From positions 1 to 30,361 of the IMG/VR virus record IMGVR_UViG_3300035458_000016: 30,361 nt of DNA; one strand, given 5' to 3'. The DNA comes from a virus. Below the pieces are notes generated by a model. That model worked only from the letters and a program-made list of their open reading frames with translations. It ran no database searches and was not told the origin of the DNA. How positions within the stretch are numbered: the stretch's first letter is position 1; each line of letters begins with the position of its first letter. Positions 1-7,500 of the stretch are shown piece after piece. Made by a program: the position numbers and the translations under genes.

Positions 1-830
1 AGCTCGGCCAAGTCGGCGGCAGAAGGCTCGGCCGGGACGTTGGCCGCGGCGTTCTGGGACCGGGGCGGGGCGGCTCTACTCGCCGCTGGAGCCGGGGTGG
101 TCGGCGACTTAGGCTCGCTGGGCACGTTCTCTTCCATGTCCTGCGTGAAGATCCCCGACGCGCCAGTCGTGCGCAGCGTCGCATCGACATAAGCGCGCTT
201 CTCGGCCATCTTCATGATCGTGTTGGCGAGGTCGTGCGGGTCCGGGTTGTCGATCCGACCCACGTGCTGCTCAGTTACAGCCGGATCGTCATCCTTCGCC
301 GTCTGCCAACCGCAGCCACCCTTCTCGCGCCAGCAATACCAACCGCTGCGCGGCGGCCTAGAGTGTCGGAGGTCCTTGCCGCATTCCGGGCACTTCAATC
401 GATCGTCCCGGTATCGGTACTTGACCTCCCAACTCGAACAGGTGCCCTTCCCCATACCAACGACTGGACCATCGAAGGAGCCGACATGCAACCAACAGGT
501 TGCGTCATAGGCAATTCCGGGAGTGGTCACACTGTCGCCGGGCATCGACTTCGCTTCGATTCGGGCCACGAGCCCATAAGCCAGGCAGAGTTTTTCGGCG
601 CCCGGCTTGGCGAGGCTCGGCTTATCCACACCAGGAACGTTGCCGTAGTCCACCTCATCGATCAGGAGGGCGGTCTGCATCTGCTTGAGGCGCTGTTGGC
701 CCTTCTTGATCGCCTCCAGATTGCGCTCGAATTCCGCGTCGCTTAGTTCCGCCAGTGCGCGCACACCGACGGGCTGAGGAATCGTGGTCATACCCCGTTC
801 GGTGTACTCGGCTTCGATCGGGTCAGTCAT
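1..830 (-). CDS. Zinc-ribbon phage protein of the early/recombination region, C-terminus cut by window edge
   Basis: The frame is open from an ATG at 830 to the left edge, giving 276 codons without the C-terminus. The start is preceded by a purine-rich GAGGAAGAGG and overlaps the upstream nuclease gene by 8 bases. The first third contains DYGNVPGVDKPSLAKPGAEK (residues 61-80), a pattern I recall from phage and plasmid proteins of unknown function encoded near nucleases. Residues C147, C150, C166 and C173 form a probable zinc ribbon. They are followed by a conserved-looking helix with NTIMKMAEKRAYVDATLR (203-220) and FTQDMEE, then a Pro/Ala-rich linker that continues past the edge. Coupling to a RecB-like nuclease suggests a DNA-binding or recombination role; that is inference. 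The coding frame is certain and the function is not. Confidence 0.8.
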   Translation of the reverse strand, partial: MTDPIEAEYTERGMTTIPQPVGVRALAELSDAEFERNLEAIKKGQQRLKQMQTALLIDEVDYGNVPGVDKPSLAKPGAEKLCLAYGLVARIEAKSMPGDSVTTPGIAYDATCWLHVGSFDGPVVGMGKGTCSSWEVKYRYRDDRLKCPECGKDLRHSRPPRSGWYCWREKGGCGWQTAKDDDPAVTEQHVGRIDNPDPHDLANTIMKMAEKRAYVDATLRTTGASGIFTQDMEENVPSEPKSPTTPAPAASRAAPPRSQNAAANVPAEPSAADLAE

Positions 831-1662
831 CCTCTTCCTCCGCGACGGCCATCTTGCAAGGTCCCCCATACAGGGGGTTGAACCGGCATCCCTGGCAGAA
901 GCGGCCGTTGATGACGCCGCCGGGGAAGGTCCAGTTCTGGGGTTTCTGATTACGGTTCAACACTTCGTCAGCTCGCACCGCTCGGATGTAGGCCGCGACT
1001 CGTTCGTAGGCCCAGCCGCGCATGTCATCCGTGACGAACGTGGAGATGGTTTGCCAGTAGGGCGTCTTGAGACGGATCCAGGCGAGGTATCCCACCTCCG
1101 GCACGATCAGGCCGGTGTCCTCTTCGACCATGACGGCGTACAGGATCAGTTCCAAAGTTCGGGCGGTGTACTTGCGCCGCTTGGCCGTCTTCACGTCGTA
1201 GATTTCATTCGACGCGAGGATTAGATCCGGGTGCCCGTCCACTTCTCCGAGGTCCCATATAGGGACGTGGATGTGAGCTTGCCTCCGGCAGAAGGCCCAA
1301 TCGTGGTCGTTGAGCGGAGCTCGCTGGCGTTCCTCGCCCTTCTTCGCCGGCGGCTGCGCCTCGTCGTCGTAGAAGGCCCGTACTGCGACTTCCACCTCGT
1401 CCTGGTCTACTTCTATGCCGTCGCGTTCCTGCGCCTCTGCGGCCGCCGCGAGGGCTCGTGGGAGGTCAATCGGGATACCTGCCCGGGCGCACTCCACCAG
1501 GACTTCCACCCCTCGATCGACGCACGACCCGAATGTCATGTCCGGGTTGGGAATGTAGGGTCGGGGATCGTGGAGGCTGAACCAGGCCCGCTGCTGGCAC
1601 AGGTCGAAATCGATCAGCGCCGACTTGGACAGGCCGGTCCTCTCCGACAGATCAGGCCTCAT
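823..1662 (-). CDS. PD-(D/E)XK exonuclease (RecB/Cas4-like) with probable Fe-S cluster cysteines
   Basis: A 279-residue protein with the core of a PD-(D/E)XK nuclease: GHPDLIL (D146), then EIYDVKTAKRRKY with D156 and K158, then ELILYA (E171, Y175), which stands where RecB-like enzymes have Q..xY. One cysteine near the N-terminus (C22, in DLCQQRAW) and three at the C-terminus (C256, C259, C269) match the spacing logic of the 4Fe-4S cluster in Cas4 and AddB-type nucleases. The likely role is 5' or 3' DNA end resection in phage recombination or replication. ATG at 1662 overlaps the upstream gene by 11 bases. Cas4 itself is unlikely because no CRISPR or cas gene is near. The family call is firm, the Fe-S cluster is inferred and the polarity is unknown. 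Confidence 0.85.
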   Translation of the reverse strand: MRPDLSERTGLSKSALIDFDLCQQRAWFSLHDPRPYIPNPDMTFGSCVDRGVEVLVECARAGIPIDLPRALAAAAEAQERDGIEVDQDEVEVAVRAFYDDEAQPPAKKGEERQRAPLNDHDWAFCRRQAHIHVPIWDLGEVDGHPDLILASNEIYDVKTAKRRKYTARTLELILYAVMVEEDTGLIVPEVGYLAWIRLKTPYWQTISTFVTDDMRGWAYERVAAYIRAVRADEVLNRNQKPQNWTFPGGVINGRFCQGCRFNPLYGGPCKMAVAEEEDD

Positions 1663-1996
1663 GTCCCCACCTCTTGCGAACCGCAGCTACGTGAAGATCA
1701 TGGGCGATAGAGCGCAGGGTCCATTGGATATCGGCGTGAACCGACTCGATATCTTCGGTTGTGGTAAGCGCCGCGTCGCCCCAGATGTGGTCGGGGTAGC
1801 ACTCGAGGTCCTCTTGTTCGCTCTGGCGTGCGTCCGCGAGGCATTCCGCCATATCGACCGGACCCCAACCCAACGCCTTCAACGGCTCTATGTAGACGGG
1901 GTGTCCGGCTTGGATGGCGTCACACAATGCGTCGGCGTACCGGATACGCTTGGAGTAGTGCCAGACGGCATAGTAGAGGGGCCGGGTGTCGCTCAT
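1652..1996 (-). CDS. Hypothetical phage protein, 114 aa
   Basis: I do not recognise this protein. The frame is open further upstream, but I choose ATG 1996 because it forms an ATGA overlap with the stop of the HNH gene, the joining style used throughout this phage. The product begins MSDTRPLYYAVWHYSKRIRY, is soluble, and is rich in acidic and aromatic residues in the middle (SEQEDLECYPDHIWGDAALT). No signal peptide or membrane segment is visible. It sits between an HNH nuclease and a RecB-like nuclease in the leftward early genes. Confidence 0.65.
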   Translation of the reverse strand: MSDTRPLYYAVWHYSKRIRYADALCDAIQAGHPVYIEPLKALGWGPVDMAECLADARQSEQEDLECYPDHIWGDAALTTTEDIESVHADIQWTLRSIAHDLHVAAVRKRWGHEA

Positions 1997-2340
1997 GGCT
2001 CGACCTCCGCCAGGTACTTCCGCTCGGCCTCGCGCTCGATCGCCGTGGGCGGCTTGGTATTGCCGGCGTGGCACATCGCCACGAGGTGACGTTTGTCTGA
2101 GGGAGCTCGCTTGCCCATCCCCAACTCATCTTTGACGTGATCGAGGGTCAGGCGGCTCAGGTTCCAAGCGGAGTGCCGGTTGCCCCATTGGTCACGGCAA
2201 ACGTGAATCCCATTCGGATCAACCTCCGGCCGATGGAGGAAGCACATCCCGTCTCTTTCCAAGATGTAGCGCCGGAGTTCTAGAGTCACTTTGGGTTCAG
2301 GCGGTTTCCGAACACGGACGGTCGGCGAAGTAAGGGCCAC
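1993..2340 (-). CDS. HNH endonuclease (early region)
   Basis: A 115-residue protein starting at GTG 2340, with GAGGG upstream. The N-terminal part LRRYILERDGMCFLHR resembles the lead-in of phage HNH nucleases (an arginine-rich helix then a first Cys). It is followed by LTLDHVKDELGMGKRAPSDK, where the DH pair is the catalytic motif, and HLVAMCHAGN, which supplies the last metal-binding His and the closing Asn. C33, C49 and the final Cys may hold a structural zinc. It would be a metal-dependent DNA nicking or cutting enzyme. It is distinct from the second HNH gene beside the terminase. It could act in replication or recombination or be a homing-type nuclease; the sequence does not decide. Confidence 0.8.
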   Translation of the reverse strand: MALTSPTVRVRKPPEPKVTLELRRYILERDGMCFLHRPEVDPNGIHVCRDQWGNRHSAWNLSRLTLDHVKDELGMGKRAPSDKRHLVAMCHAGNTKPPTAIEREAERKYLAEVEP

Positions 2341-2357
2341 TGTGACGAACCCTCGGG

Positions 2358-2705
2358 TTAGTTGCCTTGCGCCTCAGTACGGAGGTCGGCGAGCATTGAC
2401 ATATACCGGTCCATTCGAGGATCCCGCTTCCTCAGAGACAGGAAGGGTTTGTGAGTCGGCAGGAAGATGGGATGCCGGTTCACGACGGGATGAAAGGCCG
2501 GGCAGAGGCTAGACAACCCAGCGGCGCCGTAGGTCGTTGACGCTGGGACCGACCAGGGGTCACCTCTGGCCCGGCGGAGATTGCGGAAGGCGCCGAGCCA
2601 GACGTGAGGGGTACGCCTAGCTCGGCGGGAATTGCGCGGGGGCTGGCGCCGCGCGGTGTCATCGGAGAGCCCACGCAGCAAGGCCGAAGGGCGCCACACC
2701 CACAA
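2358..2705 (-). CDS. Uncertain small gene, start unclear
   Basis: An open frame that begins with TTG at 2705 and ends at TAA 2358, just before the HNH gene. Its last part (RKRDPRMDRYMSMLADLRTE) reads like a genuine protein end, but the upstream half is Arg/Pro-rich and less convincing. No clear start with a ribosome site is visible. A competing frame, 2480-2662, begins at an ATG that overlaps the stop of the upstream 44-residue gene (ATGA), but its product is Pro/Ala/Ser-rich and looks less natural. One of the two may be real, or this 300-base stretch may hold a decayed gene. Confidence 0.3.
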   Translation of the reverse strand: MWVWRPSALLRGLSDDTARRQPPRNSRRARRTPHVWLGAFRNLRRARGDPWSVPASTTYGAAGLSSLCPAFHPVVNRHPIFLPTHKPFLSLRKRDPRMDRYMSMLADLRTEAQGN

Positions 2706-2793
2706 CGGGGAACGTGGCGAAGATGGGACCGAGGAACCATGAGCCCACGATCAGGACCGCGGCCAGGACGATGGCGTAGCGCAGTGGCTTCAT
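2659..2793 (-). CDS. Small membrane protein, 44 aa
   Basis: ATG 2793 overlaps the stop of the Cro-like gene as ATGA, and the frame ends in TGA at 2659. The product starts MKPLRYAIVLAAVLIVGSWF and stays hydrophobic almost to its end (ATFPVVGVAPFGLAAWALR), so it is probably one long or two short membrane segments. It is the second gene of the leftward early transcript. Tiny membrane proteins next to immunity regions often act in superinfection exclusion or delay of lysis; here that is only an inference from position. Confidence 0.6.
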   Translation of the reverse strand: MKPLRYAIVLAAVLIVGSWFLGPIFATFPVVGVAPFGLAAWALR

Positions 2794-2987
2794 GATGCAA
2801 CCTCTGACGTCAGGTTGCCGTCACGCAGCGCCTTGCGGTACTTGTAGGCGTATCGCTTGGCAGTCGGCTCGTCGTGCTCGATCAGCCAGAGGGTCTGTCG
2901 GGAGATGCCCAACCGCTTCGCCATCACGACCGTGGAGACCTCGGCGAGGCGGCGTCTGTTCCTGAGTTGCTGTCCGAGTGGGTTCAT
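2790..2987 (-). CDS. Cro-like helix-turn-helix regulator, 65 aa
   Basis: The small protein contains an XRE/Cro-type HTH at about residues 18-38 (VVMAKRLGISRQTLWLIEHD), with the usual MAKRLGISRQT turn, and little else, as expected for a Cro-like repressor. It is the first gene of the leftward early transcript and diverges from the larger HTH gene at 3117. A good promoter (TTGACA, 17 bases, TAATCT) lies so close that the predicted first base is the A of ATG 2987, implying leaderless translation. It probably binds the inverted repeats between the two genes. Whether it acts as Cro or as the lysogenic repressor cannot be settled from sequence; its small size and early-operon position favour Cro. 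Confidence 0.8.
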   Translation of the reverse strand: MNPLGQQLRNRRRLAEVSTVVMAKRLGISRQTLWLIEHDEPTAKRYAYKYRKALRDGNLTSEVAS

Positions 2988-3022
2988 GCCCAGAGATTAG
3001 GCGTTCGTCTGCCAGTTGTCAA
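2987..3022 (-). promoter_or_regulatory. Leftward promoter of the early operon, predicted leaderless
   Basis: On the minus strand, TTGACA (3022-3017), a 17-base spacer and TAATCT (2999-2994) are followed by six bases and then the ATG at 2987. The normal start point 7 bases after the -10 box falls on the A of the start codon. The -35 box lies within an 11-base inverted repeat (3014-3024), so a bound repressor would block it. Confidence 0.7.
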
Positions 3023-3095
3023 CTAGTTCTGACGCTTGCTAACTGTCAGCGCGTTGACAGCGCGCACCGCGCGCAGCCGACATTGACAGGTGTCA
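3014..3095. promoter_or_regulatory. Three-operator region between divergent regulators
   Basis: Three perfect inverted repeats built on TGTCA/TGACA or the related TTG.CAA lie in 82 bases: AGTTGTCAACT at 3014-3024, CTGTCA(6)TGACAG at 3043-3060 and TGACAGGTGTCA at 3084-3095. The first covers the -35 box of the leftward promoter and the third covers the -35 box of the rightward one. The second lies between them. The layout resembles a lambda-type right operator with three sites. That they bind the flanking HTH proteins is inferred. Confidence 0.65.
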
Positions 3096-3117
3096 GCCGC
3101 ATGGCAGACTGCACACA
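3083..3117 (+). promoter_or_regulatory. Rightward promoter of the repressor gene, predicted leaderless
   Basis: TTGACA at 3083-3088, a 16-base spacer and CAGACT at 3105-3110 are followed by six bases and ATG 3117. This is the same geometry as the leftward promoter, again placing the expected transcription start on the A of the ATG. The -10 box deviates from TAnnnT in its first base, so the promoter is weaker on paper than its leftward partner. Confidence 0.5.
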
Positions 3118-3566
3118 TGGCATACCGCCCAGCACTACATGGACCCAAGGGGGACTGGGGAAGGTTCCTCGACCAGATGCGCCGGGAGCGCGATTGGAGC
3201 GCGGTCCAGGCGTGGGAGAACCTGCACGGCCTGTTGGGGCTGAGTCCCAAGAGCGTCGCGGTCTACAAGGCCCTCGAGTCCGGCACGCGCAACGTGGCTC
3301 CGGAGGAGGCGGAGGCGCTAAGGGCCTACTTCGGCGGCGGCCCCGAAGGACATCCCGAGTTCGCAGACCCGATGGTCACCGCCCTCACGGCGCAGACGGA
3401 GGCTATAGGAGCCCTCGTTGACGAGCTTCGTTCCTGGAGAACCGAAGATCGCGGACGCCTCTCGGAGTTGGAGGCGTCGGTGCGGACCCTGGTCGCAGGA
3501 GTCCTTGGCGAACCAGGAAACGCAGCCGGAGCCACCCCTCGCGTTCTTCCGGAGACAACGGAATGA
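3117..3566 (+). CDS. HTH repressor-like protein (probable lysogeny regulator), 149 aa
   Basis: Residues 1-75 look like an XRE-family DNA-binding domain: GRFLDQMRRERDWSAVQAWE, then LGLSPKSVAVYKALESGTRN and APEEAEALRAYFGG. The C-terminal half (about 85-130) is a probable coiled coil (ALTAQTEAIGALVDELRSWR, GRLSELEASVRTLVAGVL) suited to dimerisation. There is no LexA/CI-type peptidase domain, so induction would need a mechanism other than self-cleavage. I choose ATG 3117 over GTG 3090 because the promoter and third operator would otherwise lie inside the coding region. It heads a rightward set with a small membrane protein and a lipoprotein hydrolase. The call as the immunity repressor is inference from position. 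Confidence 0.75.
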   Translation: MAYRPALHGPKGDWGRFLDQMRRERDWSAVQAWENLHGLLGLSPKSVAVYKALESGTRNVAPEEAEALRAYFGGGPEGHPEFADPMVTALTAQTEAIGALVDELRSWRTEDRGRLSELEASVRTLVAGVLGEPGNAAGATPRVLPETTE

Positions 3567-3692
3567 GCCCAGCATGCTCATCCACCCCGACACCCCTTCT
3601 GGCCTGTGCGGCCCGGAAAGACGCTAACCACTTGACGTCAGATTGACCATTAGACAGGCGACGTAGGGGTCCACCACTAGAGGGAGACCGTC

Positions 3693-3833
3693 ATGGACGA
3701 CTGGTTTGCACGTCAGAGCAAGACCAAGACTGACAAGGGCCGGTTCCTGCGCTTCTACGTCATCAACTTCGTGCTGGGGCTCGTCGTACTCGCGATCATG
3801 TGGGTCCTGCTCGGCCAGCCCCGACTCTGGTGA
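3693..3833 (+). CDS. Small single-pass membrane protein, 46 aa
   Basis: ATG 3693 follows AGGGAG with six bases between, a good ribosome site. The basic head MDDWFARQSKTKTDKGRF precedes one hydrophobic segment (about residues 22-40, YVINFVLGLVVLAIMWVLLG) and a short tail ending QPRLW. The gene lies between the repressor-like gene and the SGNH lipoprotein on the same strand, which suggests expression in the lysogen. The 126 bases before it contain TTGACG and TTGACC near 3632-3648, but no convincing -10 box. I do not recognise the family; superinfection exclusion or assistance to the lipoprotein are possible but unproven roles. Confidence 0.6.
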   Translation: MDDWFARQSKTKTDKGRFLRFYVINFVLGLVVLAIMWVLLGQPRLW

Positions 3834-3864
3834 ACCTCGACGCCACGGAGTGAGTCCCACGAGC

Positions 3865-4524
3865 ATGAAGCGCTTCGCACTCCTGGCGCTGCTCGTGGCA
3901 GCCTGCGCCGCGCCTGCTCAGGCCCTGGCACCGGCGGCCTCCGTCGCGCCGACCGCCAGCCCGACGCCAGTTCCGTCCGCGAGCCAAGCCCCGATCCGTC
4001 TCGTGACGCTGGGCGACTCCATCACCGCACCGACGAACCCCTGCGGAGCCGGATGGCCGACCCTGCTGCCTCCCGGGATGCTCGTTCACGATGCAGGGGT
4101 CGGGGGGAACGACACGACACAGATGCTCGCCCGCCTCCAGTCCGACGTTCTCGCCTACCACCCCACCGACGTTGCGGTCATGGCCGGGACGAACGACGTG
4201 AACCGAGGCATACCGAGGACGATCACCCTCGCCAACCTCGGCAGCATCATCGGCCAAACACAAGCGAGCGGCGCGACCGTCTGGCTGCTGACGATCCCGC
4301 CGTATGAGGCGCCGTGGGGCAAGTCCTCAGACGCGGCGGTGGCGGCCTACAACGCTGACCTCCGCACGCTGACCGTAGCCAGCGGTGCCCGCCTGATCGA
4401 CTCGTGGAACAAGTTGGCGATGCCGGATGGGGCATGGTCGGTCGCTCTCACTTGCGATCTGATCCATCCCTCGGGTCCCGGCGCCTATCTGGTCGCGCTC
4501 ACGGTCGAGGCGGCCCTGCTCTAG
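3865..4524 (+). CDS. SGNH/GDSL-family hydrolase, predicted lipoprotein, 219 aa
   Basis: The protein starts MKRFALLALLVAACAAPAQA, a short signal peptide with a lipobox (VAAC, Cys14), followed by an Ala/Pro/Ser/Thr linker to about residue 43. The catalytic domain carries the SGNH blocks: GDSIT (S52), a GVGGND block (G80-N82), GTND (N110) and DLIHPS (D198, H201). Such enzymes are serine esterases that remove acetyl or acyl groups from sugars or lipids. Phages often have them in tails, but here a lipoprotein signal and separate plus-strand transcription point to anchoring on the lysogen's own surface, perhaps altering a receptor. Its stop overlaps the stop of the convergent tail gene in one CTAG. 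Substrate unknown. Confidence 0.85.
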   Translation: MKRFALLALLVAACAAPAQALAPAASVAPTASPTPVPSASQAPIRLVTLGDSITAPTNPCGAGWPTLLPPGMLVHDAGVGGNDTTQMLARLQSDVLAYHPTDVAVMAGTNDVNRGIPRTITLANLGSIIGQTQASGATVWLLTIPPYEAPWGKSSDAAVAAYNADLRTLTVASGARLIDSWNKLAMPDGAWSVALTCDLIHPSGPGAYLVALTVEAALL

Positions 4525-7500
4525 TTGTCGGCCTCGAATGTGACGCCATCCAGGGCGAACCACGTCGTGCTTCCCGCGGCCGGAGTGACCACCCCCGCAG
4601 AGGTGATGTTGAGCGCGCCGAAGGCATTGTTGGCCGGGCAGGAGAAATAGGCCGTTCCGGACGGCCGGAACCCGACAGGCAGGGTGAACGCCGCCGTATT
4701 GATCGTCCCCGACTTGATGACGCCTTGGAGGTGGACGACGCCGTGGTCATCCTTCCAGTAGGCAGCCGCTCGCGTGGCGCCACCGTAGTTCACCCAAGAG
4801 CCGCTGAATGAGGTCACGGCCGTGGGGGCGTGATTGGGAACACCCGCTGCGGCGACGGTGATCCCCCCGATGATGACCGTCCCGTCGCCCTTGAGGTCGG
4901 TCGTGGCGAGGGCCGACTTGATCTCCGCTCCCGTGCCGCCCGGGAATGCCGTTCCGCCGCCGTCAGCCGCGCCGGCGACGTTGTAGCCCGTGAGGGTCCT
5001 GTTCGTCAGCGCGTCGGTCGTCTGGAGGTGGTAGTGCGTCGGCCCCGGGTCGGTGGAGCCGTAGACCATATAAACGCGCACCTTGTCCGGATCGTCCGCT
5101 CCTCCCACCGGGATGGCCGCCGTGGTGATGCTGAGGTTCCGCCGGGCCACCATCGTGATCGAGGCTCGCGGGCTGACTGAGGTCTCGTGAGCCGTGCCTA
5201 CGTCGTCGTACCAGGCGTAAGAGAGCCACGCCTTGCCGCCGGCCAGGTTCGAGTAGGTCTGGAGGGTCTGATAGACCCCATCGAACTCACGGAAGTTGGC
5301 GCCGTCCCAGATCAGGCCCATCGGGTATAGGCCGCTGCCGAATGACATCCCCGGCCAACTGGTGCCCGCGACGACTGCTCCGGTGGCGATCGTGAACTGG
5401 TAGACGTTGTAGGCCGTCGAGTTGTCCCAGTAGATGTCGGCCCACCACGTTGTGCCGGCTCCATCACCATCATCGGCGATGGCGAAGTCCGCGAAAGAAA
5501 CGAGGCCCGCGCCCCCGGGGGCGGTCGGCAGAGTGAGTGCTTGGGTCGAGGTATAGGCAGGGACGGTAGAGAACTTCACGACCCGTCCCGTGAGAGCGGA
5601 CGTCGCCAGGCCCATCACAAACAGATTCGAGCCATCGGTGGCAATCGGCAAGCCACCTGAGTCGGAATAGAAGCGTGCGCTGATGTTCAGATAGGCCGAG
5701 AAGGCGCCCGTGGCCCGAGTGACCACAGCGAGGAAGTCAGGAGCGGAATCGTTCTGAACCGTCAGGTACCAAGAGGTCCCGATCCGGGTGATGCCCAATA
5801 TGCCCAAGAGCGTGCCCCCGCCGCCCCATGCGCCCAGAGTCGTGGTCCGGTTTAGCGCCCCGGTCGCCAGGGTCCACTCCGCAACCCGGAATGTGCTGCC
5901 ATTCCCTTGGACCTGGACATAGCAGGGCGTGGCACCACTGACGCCCCCGACAGGGTCGTAGAATCCCGCCCCCGGCTGAACGTCAACCCACCCCGGCGTA
6001 GCCGCCAGACTTAATGGTGCCGCGAGCCCCTGCGAGAGCGTCGGCGCCGCAAGGGGCGGCTGTACGCCGGCCTGGAGCGTCATGACGGCGGTCTTGTCCA
6101 GGGACACGGTGGACATGAACTCGACCGCACCCGAGGCCGTGATGGTGGTGGCGAGCACCTGGCCCGACGAGAGCTGGAGCAGCTTGAAGCCGCCCCATTC
6201 CCAGTAGTTGGCGGCGTTGTGGCCGGCCGTCTCGGTGAGGGTCACGATCAGGCGGCCGAAGGACGCGTTGGCCGGGGCGATGATCGGAGAGCCGATCTGC
6301 GCCGTGGTCTGCGGGAGGGTGTAGTCCGCCCCGGCCTCGGCGAACGTGTCGTCCGCGATGGTCGAGTTGGAGATCACCGTCGTGCCGTCGCCGGCGAGCC
6401 AGTCCACGGAAAAGCCCCGCTGGAGCGTGGAGCCGTCCTTGACCAGGGCCGCCTGGGTGACGATGAGCTGGAGGGCCTGGTTAGCCCCCACGGGGAATGC
6501 GTCGGTGGCGATGATGGCCGAATCGCTGAGGGCGTTGAACTGGACCAGGATGTAGTTCTCACCGGGCCAGAGCGGGTCTTCGACCACCGTGAGAGTCGGG
6601 GCGCCGGCGTTGTTTACGACGGTGTACCAGGGCAGTTCGTCGTTCTGGCCCGCCTCGTCGGTCACCGAGGTCCCGCCCGTGAGAACTCCAGGCGCGGCCA
6701 CGGTCATCTGGGAGTTCACGATCGGGTTGGACGCCTGCCCGCTGGCCGCCTGCGCGGTCGAGAGGCCGACATTGAGAGCTCGGGTACTGGGATTGAGGAT
6801 GCCTTGCTTGTGACCTACCCCCCAGAAGCCGGTCAGGATCGGATTGCGGAGTTCGAGCGTCACGTCGTACAGCCCACCGGCAACCGGGCCCACGCCACGG
6901 CGGATGATCGCCATGTAGGTCCCGGCGGTATAGCCGTCGACTTCGGACAGTCGGACGCTGATTCTCTGACCGGGGCGCATCTTGCCCAGAGACGCCGGAG
7001 GGACATTGGCGAGGTGGACCGTCATGTGGTCCTCTTCGGTCGCGCACCTCGCGAGATACGCCGTCGCCAGGCGCTTCGCACTGGCAGGCTTGCCGACGGT
7101 CATGTCGGTGGCGCGGATCTCGCGCTGCCGGAAGTTCGACGCCGTGGTGGGATTCGTGACGTACACCCGCCCGCCGGCGTATTCGAAGAGGCATCCGGAA
7201 TAGACCCGCTGGGGATCCCGGACCAGCCTGTCTCCTGCGGCGGGCGCGAACACGGTCGAACCGTTTGCTGCTCCGAAGACGTTGGAGATCGAGGCCGCCG
7301 CGGTGTTGCCGGACCACACTACTGGGTGGTAGGCGAGGCAAATCTTGGTGCCGTCCCAGTAGAGATAGAAGGTGTAATTGGACTCGTTCGACGCATCCGC
7401 GAGCACGTCATGGGGAGTCCGGCCGTAGTAGTCGGCGGCGTCAAGCGACGTCCCTCCGGGAGAGTAGAGCGAGCCGGTGCTGAACCAGGCCGAGGTCAGA

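Noticed and set aside
823-1662. Cas4 of a CRISPR system
   Set aside because: No repeat-spacer array or other cas gene occurs in the window; a phage RecB-like nuclease is the simpler reading.
2480-2662. Frame starting at an ATGA overlap after the 44-residue gene
   Set aside because: Despite the good junction, the product is Pro/Ala/Ser-rich with no convincing protein features; left as an alternative only.
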